Assembly (NCBI GenBank): GCA_021738625.1
Contig: JAIPBS010000012.1
Location: forward strand, 1 to 64,000
Source of the DNA: Bacteroidales bacterium
GTDB lineage: Bacteria > Bacteroidota > Bacteroidia > Bacteroidales > JAIOZK01
DNA length: 64,000 nucleotides
Direction of reading: 5' to 3'
Part shown: piece by piece, positions 55,590 to 63,106 of the stretch
Layout of the letters: each line of letters starts with the position of its first letter
Numbering within the stretch: position 1 is the first letter of the stretch
The notes under the pieces: model-generated
The model's input: the letters and a program-made list of their open reading frames with translations, nothing else
Databases searched by the model: none
What the model was told of the DNA's origin: nothing
Program-made: the position numbers and the translations under genes

Positions 55590-55832
55590 ATGATGAAGAT
55601 TGAAGATTTTATTTCCAAGATCGAGGAAGAGTTTGAAGATGTAAACAAAGGTCAACTCAAACCCGAAAGCAAAATCCGCGAACATTTTGAGTGGGATTCG
55701 GTTAATGCCCTGGTGTTTATTGCTATGGTGAATGTAGAATATGATGTGGTGATCACAGCCGAGGACCTACAGAAATCGGAAACGGTACAGGATATTTTTA
55801 CTACCATACAGGAAAAAAAGGCAGCAGCATAA
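55590..55832 (+). CDS. acyl carrier protein
   Basis: 80 residues; ATG at 55590 or the next codon at 55593. Four-helix carrier with the phosphopantetheine serine in HFEWDSVNALV (Ser37) and an acidic surface typical of ACPs. The usual DSL is DSV here, and the flanking sequence differs from housekeeping AcpP, so it is probably dedicated to this locus. Its TAA overlaps the ATG of the following KAS III by one base, which implies coupled translation. Confidence 0.85.
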   Translation: MMKIEDFISKIEEEFEDVNKGQLKPESKIREHFEWDSVNALVFIAMVNVEYDVVITAEDLQKSETVQDIFTTIQEKKAAA

Positions 55833-56890
55833 TGGCCATTTTCCCTATACCGGGTGTCAGGATCTCGGGCGTTAGCGCCTGCGTGCCTTCTCGTATATAT
55901 GAAAACAGAAATTATGATCTGATCGGGGAAAAGGAACGTTATACCTTGATCAAAACCATTGGCGTTGAAAGCAAGCGCCATGTGGAACCCGACACTACCT
56001 CTTCGGATTTGTGTTATCATGCTGCTGAAAGGCTTTTAAAAGATATGGGGTGGAACAGGGAGAAAGTGGATCTACTCGTTTTCGTTTCACAGACCCGCGA
56101 TTACCTGATGCCTGCAACAGCCTGCATACTGCAAGATCGGCTGGGACTATCCAAAAATTGTCTGGCCTTCGATCTTGATCTGGGCTGCTCAGGTTATGTT
56201 TACGGTTTGTCGGTAGTTTTTAGTATGCTTGCCAATGCCGGTTTGAAAAATGCTTTGCTGCTTACCGGAGAAATCCCGACCCCCAACATCAATTACAAAG
56301 ACAAAAGCACCTTTCCCCTGTTCGGCGATGCCGGCGCTGCTACTGCCATCGAATACGACGGCATTTCGGAAGCCTGGTTCAACCTGCAAACCGACGGAAG
56401 CGGCTACAAGGCCATTCATATCCCTGACGGGGCCATGCGGAATTATCCCGATCCTCAGAAATCCTTTAACGAAGAAAAAATATCAAAAGGAATTGTCAGG
56501 AGCCGCGTACAGATCGCCCTGGATGGAATGACCGTCTTTAATTTTACCATGAAAGAGGTCAGGCCCAATGTGCTGGCATTACTCGAAAAAGCGGATAAGA
56601 CTAATGAAGAAATAGATTATTTTGTCTTCCACCAGGCCAACAGGCTAATGAATGAAACCATCAGAAAACAGCTTAAGATCGATAGCGAAAAGTATCCCTA
56701 TTCCATCGATCGTTTTGGCAACACCAGTTCGGTTTCCATACCATTGACAATGGTTGCCGAATTGCGGAATAAGATCACCGAAGGCAGGAATCATATGCTG
56801 TTTGCAGGTTTCGGTGTGGGCCTTTCCTGGGGAAGTTGCCTGCTGGAAACGGATCGCGTGGTATGCCCGGAACTGATTGAAATGGTATAA
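55832..56890 (+). CDS. KAS III-type 3-oxoacyl-ACP synthase of the acyl/sugar locus
   Basis: 352 residues. Triad Cys119 (LDLGCSGYVYG), His267 (FHQANRLM) and Asn297 (RFGNTSSVS). It condenses an acyl-CoA or acyl-carrier starter with malonyl-ACP. Sharing a start/stop junction with the ACP and lying upstream of an SDR, it should make a beta-ketoacyl group on that ACP. It resembles the KAS III at 30340-31350 in layout, but the two differ widely in sequence. Confidence 0.9.
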   Translation: MAIFPIPGVRISGVSACVPSRIYENRNYDLIGEKERYTLIKTIGVESKRHVEPDTTSSDLCYHAAERLLKDMGWNREKVDLLVFVSQTRDYLMPATACILQDRLGLSKNCLAFDLDLGCSGYVYGLSVVFSMLANAGLKNALLLTGEIPTPNINYKDKSTFPLFGDAGAATAIEYDGISEAWFNLQTDGSGYKAIHIPDGAMRNYPDPQKSFNEEKISKGIVRSRVQIALDGMTVFNFTMKEVRPNVLALLEKADKTNEEIDYFVFHQANRLMNETIRKQLKIDSEKYPYSIDRFGNTSSVSIPLTMVAELRNKITEGRNHMLFAGFGVGLSWGSCLLETDRVVCPELIEMV

Positions 56891-56929
56891 ATTATCATAA
56901 ACAGGATCCGGGCAGACAAGATAATAAAT

Positions 56930-56941
56930 GCATCTTTGCAG
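56930..56941 (+). promoter_or_regulatory. candidate promoter core GCATCTTTGCAG
   Basis: Exactly the same 12-mer as at 12311-12322, here 16 bp before the SDR start. Possible secondary promoter inside the ACP-KAS III-SDR run. Confidence 0.35.
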
Positions 56942-56956
56942 TTAAACAAATATCCT

Positions 56957-57688
56957 ATGAATGCATTCGACCTGCATGGAAAAGCAATACTCATAACCGG
57001 AGCATCTTCCGGTCTTGGAAGGCAATCGGCCATTACGTTAAGCCGGTACGGAGCCCGGTTGATCATCACCGGAAGAGATCAGAAGAGACTGCAAAAAACA
57101 TTTGATTTGCTTGAGGGAAGCGGGCATGAAAAAATTATCGCAGATTTATCAGTTGAAAAGGATGTTGAAAACTTAACGCAACGGATTTCGAAAATCAACG
57201 GCGTGCTTTATTCGGTCGGGATATCGTCCATTGTTCCGGCTGCTTTTCTTCAAAAAGAAGAAATCGAAAAAGTGTTCGATACCAACTTTAAAAGCATCCT
57301 GTATCTGAACACTGCCTTGCTCAGGCAAAAGAAGTTTGAACAGGCCGCTTCCATCCTTTTTATTTCCACCATTTCAGCAAAATATCCATATGTTGGGGGA
57401 TCCTTATATGTAAGTGCAAAAACCGCACTGGAGGGTTATGCCCGGGTGCTGGCTTTGGAGCTGGCCAAAAAGAAGATCAGGGTGAACTGCCTGCGTCCGG
57501 CCTTCGTGAAAGGAAGTATGCTGGAACAAACCAAAGAAGAGCTTTCGGAAGAAGTCATCAAGCAAATCGACAAAAAACAGCCACTTGGCCTGGGCGAGCC
57601 GGCGGATGTTGCCAATACAGTGGTCTTTTTCATGTCTGATGCATCTAAATGGATCACCGGGACGAATCTGGTGTTGGGAGGAGGGTGA
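56957..57688 (+). CDS. SDR-family oxidoreductase (FabG-like)
   Basis: 243 residues from the ATG at 56957; a TTG frame starts 7 codons earlier. Classical SDR: cofactor loop TGASSGLGRQ (14-23), the ISTIS serine segment (136-140) and catalytic Tyr151-x-x-x-Lys155 (YVSAK). The C-terminal GEPADVANTVVFFMSD and WITGTNLVLGGG are typical of ketoacyl reductases. After an ACP and a KAS III, the likely job is reduction of a 3-ketoacyl-ACP to a 3-hydroxyacyl-ACP. Confidence 0.88.
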   Translation: MNAFDLHGKAILITGASSGLGRQSAITLSRYGARLIITGRDQKRLQKTFDLLEGSGHEKIIADLSVEKDVENLTQRISKINGVLYSVGISSIVPAAFLQKEEIEKVFDTNFKSILYLNTALLRQKKFEQAASILFISTISAKYPYVGGSLYVSAKTALEGYARVLALELAKKKIRVNCLRPAFVKGSMLEQTKEELSEEVIKQIDKKQPLGLGEPADVANTVVFFMSDASKWITGTNLVLGGG

Positions 57689-57784
57689 GAAGAAGGAAAA
57701 AGTAAAAGAAAGTGGAAGGGGCGTTTGTTGCCCGAATATAAGCTTCCGGCAATAATTCCGTTATCTTTTAGTATTTTCGAATGT

Positions 57785-57792
57785 TAAATTTG
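57785..57792 (+). promoter_or_regulatory. candidate -7 box TAAATTTG
   Basis: TAnnTTTG match 14 bp before the GT2 start at 57807; suggests that GT2-GNAT can be expressed separately from ACP-KAS III-SDR. Confidence 0.4.
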
Positions 57793-57806
57793 TCAAAGTC
57801 GTAACC

Positions 57807-58727
57807 ATGGATAAAATAGATTACTCGGTTGTTATACCTGTATACAATAGCGAAGGCACTCTTTTAGAACTGCACCGGCGGCTGTCTGAAGTAATGAAGC
57901 GATTGCATTGCAGCTACGAGTTTATTTTTGTGGACGACGGAAGCATTGATGATAGCTGGAAACTGCTTCAGAAAATCAAGAAGGAGGACGAAAAAATTAC
58001 TGCCATCCGGCTGAACAAGAACTTCGGGCAGCACAACGCAACCTTTTGCGGGTTCTCCTTTGCCAAAGGCAATTACATGATCACCATTGACGATGATCTG
58101 CAAATCCCTCCCGGGGAAATAATTAAACTTATTGATAAACAAAAAGAAAATGAGGCAGAACTCGTTTACGGTACATACAGGAAAAAGCAACATGGTTATG
58201 CTCGTAATCTGGGTACGAAATACGCCCGCAAATCATCAGGAAGGGTTTTGGGCCGTTCCAATCCCGAAACTTCCTTCCGGCTGATCGAAAGGGAGATCAT
58301 ACAAAAAGTCCTTGATCATCACCAGCATTTTGTTTACATTGACGAACTATTGAACTGGTATACCGATAACATTGCATTTGCACAGGTGGAACACCGCAAA
58401 CGTGAAAACAGCAAGTCTGGTTATAATTCAAGAAAATTCTTAAGCCTTATTTCCAATGTGATCATCTACTATACAAACATACCCCTCAGGTTTATGGTGT
58501 ATGGAGGATTGATAGCCTCAGCTTTTTTCATTGTACTGACAAGTTATTTCGTGATCGCCAAGATTTTCTTCAATGTGCCTGTGTTGGGTTATACTTCTCT
58601 GATCACGGCCATCCTTTTTTCAACCAGCCTTATCATGTTTTGTTTGGGTGTGATCGGGGAATACCTCAGAAGGATTTATATGGTGCAAAACAAAAAACCT
58701 CCTTATTCAATTAAAAAGATCATCTGA
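57807..58727 (+). CDS. polyprenyl-phosphate glycosyltransferase (ArnC/GtrB-like GT2)
   Basis: 306 residues. GT-A domain starting YSVVIPVYNSEGT, with FVDDGSIDDS, NKNFGQHNA and the metal motif TIDDDLQIPP, then two membrane helices (about 230-255 and 265-290) ending GVIGEYLRRIYMVQNKKPP. It loads a sugar onto undecaprenyl phosphate. Its TGA overlaps the ATG of the GNAT gene, so the two are coupled: the lipid-linked sugar may be the acceptor of the acyl group. Confidence 0.9.
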   Translation: MDKIDYSVVIPVYNSEGTLLELHRRLSEVMKRLHCSYEFIFVDDGSIDDSWKLLQKIKKEDEKITAIRLNKNFGQHNATFCGFSFAKGNYMITIDDDLQIPPGEIIKLIDKQKENEAELVYGTYRKKQHGYARNLGTKYARKSSGRVLGRSNPETSFRLIEREIIQKVLDHHQHFVYIDELLNWYTDNIAFAQVEHRKRENSKSGYNSRKFLSLISNVIIYYTNIPLRFMVYGGLIASAFFIVLTSYFVIAKIFFNVPVLGYTSLITAILFSTSLIMFCLGVIGEYLRRIYMVQNKKPPYSIKKII

Positions 58728-59398
58728 TGCAGTTCAAAAAGGGTTATATTACACTGGAACGCTTGAAAGAAAAAGATATAGAACTGGTTCGACGGTGGAG
58801 GAATTGCAGCAAGATCAGTCAGTTTATGGAGTATCGCGAGCATATCACCAAAGAAATGCAGAAAGCATGGTTCCGCTCGATCAACAATACTTCAAATCTA
58901 TATTTACTAATCTATTATAAGGGCAAAAAGATTGGGCTGGCTAACGGAAAGAATTTTGATTGGCATGCCCGCACAGTAGAAGGGGGAATCTTTATCTGGG
59001 ACAAACAATATCAGGGAACCGAGGTACCGGTATTTGTGTTTCTGATCCTCAGCGATCTTCTAATCAATGTATTTAACCTGACAAGCCATGGTCGGATCCT
59101 GAAAGGCAACAAACGGGCTCAGAGATTCAATAAATTATTGGGTTATGAGCTATGTGAGGGACAGGAAAATATTGAGAATCAACTGTACAAACTTACTCCC
59201 GGGACCTATGCCAGGCATGCCGGTGTTTTTAGGAAAGCTTTTCTGTCGATCGGCCAGCAACATCCTTTGGATATCATTTTTGAAAAGGACGAACTCGAAA
59301 AAAAATATGCTGTCTTTTTTGAATCTCAAATGAATAAAGAGTTTCTTCAGCCTGTTGAATTCAGGAATGGAAATAAGGTGTTCAGGTATTCCATTTAA
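58727..59398 (+). CDS. GNAT-fold N-acyltransferase with a C-terminal extension
   Basis: 223 residues. Starts like RimJ/RimL-type acyltransferases (ITLERLKEKDIELVRRWRNC, then HITKEMQKAWF), with later strands GGIFIWDKQYQG and the acyl-donor region KGNKRAQRFNKLLGYEL. The canonical fold ends near residue 150; about 70 further residues are unlike other GNATs I recognise. Coupled to the GT2 by a one-base overlap. The likely role is acylation of an amino sugar, perhaps using the hydroxyacyl-ACP made by the preceding genes. That link is inference. Confidence 0.78.
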   Translation: MQFKKGYITLERLKEKDIELVRRWRNCSKISQFMEYREHITKEMQKAWFRSINNTSNLYLLIYYKGKKIGLANGKNFDWHARTVEGGIFIWDKQYQGTEVPVFVFLILSDLLINVFNLTSHGRILKGNKRAQRFNKLLGYELCEGQENIENQLYKLTPGTYARHAGVFRKAFLSIGQQHPLDIIFEKDELEKKYAVFFESQMNKEFLQPVEFRNGNKVFRYSI

Positions 59399-59523
59399 TC
59401 GGTCATCTCCAGGAGTAGTTTTTGGTGGAGAACATCAAAGCCTTTATACTTTAAAATAAACTCCTTACCTAAGCGTTTCCCCAAAAAGCATTAATTTAGC
59501 ACACCTAAAAAATTTCTGGTTTA

Positions 59524-60258
59524 ATGTTCACCTTATACGGGAAGGAAATACGGGCTTTTATGAATTCGTTGATGGGCTATATCGTGATTACGGTGTTCCT
59601 GCTGGTCAGCGGTTTGTTTTTATGGGTGTTTGAAGGCACAGGTTTCAACATCCTCGAATTCGGTTATGCTAACCTGGACGGCTTGTTCATGTTGGCGCCC
59701 TTTGTGTTTCTGTTCATCATCCCGGCCATCACCATGCGGAGCTTTGCGGATGAACGTAAATCGGGGACCCTCGAATTGCTGACCACGCAACCCTTGTCGG
59801 ATACAAAGATCATTCTGTCGAAATATCTGGCCGGTGTTTCAATTGTAATCATTTCACTGATTCCTACCCTGGTTTACCTGATCACGGTTTACCGGTTGGC
59901 GCTACCAGCTGGCAATGTTGATATGGGAGGTATATGGGGATCATATATCGGCCTGCTTTTTCTGGGGGCTTCTTTTGCAGCCATCGGTGTTTTTTCCTCT
60001 TCGGTGACCGATAACCAGATCATTGCCTTTCTGATGTCCTTGCTGCTCAGCGGTTTCATTTACATGGGTTTTGAGTTGATCTATTCTTTTGATCTTTTTG
60101 GAAGTTTCGACTTGTTCATCAAGTCGCTGGGCATGAGCACACATTATGCTTCCATCAGCCGGGGAGTGGTCGACAGCAGAGACCTGATCTATTTTTTGAG
60201 TGTAATCACCATATTCATTTTGTTGACCAAAATATCGCTTGAAAGCAGAAAGTGGTAG
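59524..60258 (+). CDS. gldF: gliding-motility ABC transporter permease GldF
   Basis: 244 residues with six membrane helices. ABC-2 type permease with the family start FTLYGKEIRAFMNS and the loop SFADERKSGTLELLTTQP. In Flavobacterium, GldA (ATPase), GldF and GldG form a transporter needed for gliding. gldG follows 2 bp after the stop. The ATPase gene gldA is not in this window. Confidence 0.92.
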   Translation: MFTLYGKEIRAFMNSLMGYIVITVFLLVSGLFLWVFEGTGFNILEFGYANLDGLFMLAPFVFLFIIPAITMRSFADERKSGTLELLTTQPLSDTKIILSKYLAGVSIVIISLIPTLVYLITVYRLALPAGNVDMGGIWGSYIGLLFLGASFAAIGVFSSSVTDNQIIAFLMSLLLSGFIYMGFELIYSFDLFGSFDLFIKSLGMSTHYASISRGVVDSRDLIYFLSVITIFILLTKISLESRKW

Positions 60259-60260
60259 GC

Positions 60261-62006
60261 ATGGCGGATAAAAGAAAAAATATCAAGCAAAATAACATCA
60301 TTCAGCTATTGCTGGGTTTAGTCATCATCGTGCTGGTTAACATCATCGGGTCTTATGTATTTACCCGCATCGACCTGACCTCCGAGAAACGGTATTCGCT
60401 TTCGGATGAAACCAAGGAATTGCTCAGGGACCTGGACGATTATGTGTTTTTCAGGGTTTACCTGGAAGGGGATTTTCCGGCAGGATTTAAAAGATTGCGC
60501 AATGCCACCAAAGAAATGCTGGATGAATTCAGGGCATATACCGATTACATCGACTATGAATTCATAAATCCCTCGGCTGCGGATGATCCGAAAGAACGGC
60601 AAAGCACCTATCAGTTATTGGTGGAAAGCGGCCTGCAGCCTACCGACCTTCAGGTGAAGACAGGAGAGGGGCAAAGTTCCAGGATCATTTTTCCGGGGGC
60701 GCTGGTTACTTACAAAGCGGAAGAAATACCCGTTGAATTGCTGAAAACTCAATTCGGCCTGCCATCCGAAGCCCAGTTGAACAACAGCATACAGTTTCTG
60801 GAATTCAACCTGTCCAACACCATCAAAAAACTCACCCAGGGACAGAAACCCAAAGTGGCTTACATGGAAGGACACGGGGAACTGGGCCCGGATGAAACGG
60901 CGGATTTGATGGCCACACTGGCAGCTGATTATGCAGTGGAAAGAATTGCACCGGAGGGCCGGCTGAACAGTCTGACCGAGCGGATCGCCAGGGATACGGC
61001 CGACACCCGCATCCTGAATAAGTACGACGCCATCATCATTGCCAAACCGGATTCAACCTTCAGCGAGCAGGATAAATTCATTATCGACCAGTTCATCATG
61101 CGGGGCGGTAAAGTGCTTTGGCTGATCGATCCGGTGCTGGCCGACATGGACAGCATACAAAACCAGGAATCGACTGTGGGGATTGCCAAAAAACTGAAAC
61201 TGGAAGATCAATTGTTTCGCTACGGAATTCGCCTGAACAACGACCTGGTGCTCGACCTGAATGCTTTACCTATACCTTTGGTGGTTGGGCAAATGGGGGA
61301 CCAGCCGCAGATCGAATTGTTTCCCTGGTATTATTTTCCCATCCTCACACCGGTAAGCGATCACCCCATCGTAAAAAACCTTAATGTGATCAAAACGGAG
61401 TTTGTTAGTTCAATCGATACCATCGCGGTGCCGGGAATCAAAAAAACAATATTGCTAAAAACGTCCCCTTATTCAAGAACCGTTAATACACCCGTTTTTA
61501 TCAGCCTTAGGATGATCTCCGAAGAACCCGACGAAAAATTGTACAGGGGGCCTGCCCAGCCCGTGGCCGTGCTGCTGGAAGGGGAATTCAAATCTTTGTA
61601 TCAAAACCGCATCCCGCCGGAAATTGCAAATGATAAAGACATAGGCTTTCTTGAAAAAAGCAGACCGACGTCAATGGTTGTGGTTTCGGATGGCGACCTC
61701 GTGAAAAATCAGTTTCGGACCGGTAGCGGTTATCCCCTGCCCCTTGGATACGATAAATACACACGCCGCACCTTCGGTAACAAGGAATTTGTAATGAATG
61801 CCCTGGCATACCTGATTGATGAGAGGGGACTGATCTCCATCAGAAGCAAGGAATTGACCATCAGAATGCTGGATAAAACAAGAGTTTCTGAAAACGAATT
61901 GTTTATTCAGATCGCTAATGTGTCAGTACCGATCATCCTGATCATCATTTACGGATTGATAAGCAATTATTTTAGAAAGAGAAAATACGGAAGAAGCTGG
62001 AAATAA
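60261..62006 (+). CDS. gldG: gliding-motility ABC transporter component GldG
   Basis: 581 residues from the ATG at 60261; a GTG 3 codons upstream would overlap gldF. N-terminal membrane helix (about 14-35), a large extracytoplasmic domain of the GldG/ABC-auxiliary type (VAYMEGHGELGPDETADLM, LWLIDPVLADMDS, SGYPLPLGYDKYTRR), and a C-terminal helix (about 552-572). Partner of GldF in the same operon. Confidence 0.92.
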   Translation: MADKRKNIKQNNIIQLLLGLVIIVLVNIIGSYVFTRIDLTSEKRYSLSDETKELLRDLDDYVFFRVYLEGDFPAGFKRLRNATKEMLDEFRAYTDYIDYEFINPSAADDPKERQSTYQLLVESGLQPTDLQVKTGEGQSSRIIFPGALVTYKAEEIPVELLKTQFGLPSEAQLNNSIQFLEFNLSNTIKKLTQGQKPKVAYMEGHGELGPDETADLMATLAADYAVERIAPEGRLNSLTERIARDTADTRILNKYDAIIIAKPDSTFSEQDKFIIDQFIMRGGKVLWLIDPVLADMDSIQNQESTVGIAKKLKLEDQLFRYGIRLNNDLVLDLNALPIPLVVGQMGDQPQIELFPWYYFPILTPVSDHPIVKNLNVIKTEFVSSIDTIAVPGIKKTILLKTSPYSRTVNTPVFISLRMISEEPDEKLYRGPAQPVAVLLEGEFKSLYQNRIPPEIANDKDIGFLEKSRPTSMVVVSDGDLVKNQFRTGSGYPLPLGYDKYTRRTFGNKEFVMNALAYLIDERGLISIRSKELTIRMLDKTRVSENELFIQIANVSVPIILIIIYGLISNYFRKRKYGRSWK

Positions 62007-62015
62007 AAAAATAAT

Positions 62016-63080
62016 ATGAAGAAAAACCGCTGGATACTGATCATAACTTTAATCTTGTTGATTGTTGCAGTTGTGCTGCTTTTGACCAATACTACTTCCA
62101 CACTGACCGGTGAGCGAAGTGAATTTGCGCTAAAAGATACCTCTAAGGTGGTGCAGGTTTACCTTGCCGATAAGGAAGGCAATGAAGTAAACCTGATGCG
62201 TTTGGAAGACGGAAGCTGGGAATTGAATGGTGAACATTACGCCAACAAAAGGAAAATGGACCTTCTTTTGAAAACCATGAGCGAACTGAAGGTTCGTGCG
62301 CCCGTGGCAAAATCAGCGCACAACACCGTGGTAAAGCGTTTGGCCACCAATGCCGTGAAGGTTGAGGTATATGAGATCGTGCCAGGGATCAACATCTTTG
62401 ACTGGATCACCCTTTTCCCGCACAAGAAAAAAACAAAGACCTATTTTGTAGGCGGGCCTTCGCAGGACAATATGAGCACTTATATGCTGATGGAAGGCGC
62501 CGATAAGCCCTATATGGTTTACATCCCCATGTTCCGTGGTTTTATAAGCCCGAGATATTCGGCCCTGGAGGACGACTGGCGCGACCATCAGGTGTTCGAG
62601 CATGAGATGGCAGAGATCAGGTCCATTGATGTGAAATTCTTTAAGGAAGCTGAAAAATCATACCGGGTACACAATATCGACAACATCAATTTCGATCTGA
62701 TCGATATGCCCGAAGGAGATACGCTTTCTGACTATGATAATCTCAGGTTGCTGAATTTCGTCAATTCCTTCGCGGACATCAAGTTCGAAGCCATCCTGAA
62801 CAACAAGCTGGAACGGGCTTTCATCGACTCGGTGATCAGCTCGGAACCCCTGCACCGCATCACGATCGTGGACAAGGAACAGGACTCAACGGTAGTTACC
62901 ACCTGGTTCAAGAAAGGTTTCAGCGACCTGTACCAGGAAGACGGTGCCGCTCTGGAGCCCTACGACCTGGACCGCATGTACGCCCTGGTGAATGACGATA
63001 AGGATTTTGTTCTGATACAATATTTTGTATTTGATAAAGTTTTGCGACCTTTATCCTTCTTTATCGGGCAAGCTGAATAA
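62016..63080 (+). CDS. DUF4340-type membrane-anchored protein
   Basis: 354 residues. N-terminal membrane helix (about 5-25) and an extracytoplasmic domain with the DUF4340 pattern (VVQVYLADKEGNEVNLMRLE, then GSWELNGEHYANKRKMDLLL). DUF4340 proteins frequently accompany GldG-like ABC auxiliary proteins in other phyla, so a role beside GldF-GldG is likely but unproven. It starts 9 bp after gldG. Confidence 0.8.
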   Translation: MKKNRWILIITLILLIVAVVLLLTNTTSTLTGERSEFALKDTSKVVQVYLADKEGNEVNLMRLEDGSWELNGEHYANKRKMDLLLKTMSELKVRAPVAKSAHNTVVKRLATNAVKVEVYEIVPGINIFDWITLFPHKKKTKTYFVGGPSQDNMSTYMLMEGADKPYMVYIPMFRGFISPRYSALEDDWRDHQVFEHEMAEIRSIDVKFFKEAEKSYRVHNIDNINFDLIDMPEGDTLSDYDNLRLLNFVNSFADIKFEAILNNKLERAFIDSVISSEPLHRITIVDKEQDSTVVTTWFKKGFSDLYQEDGAALEPYDLDRMYALVNDDKDFVLIQYFVFDKVLRPLSFFIGQAE

Positions 63081-63106
63081 AGCGGTTTGCCAAAGCCAAT
63101 CCGTCT

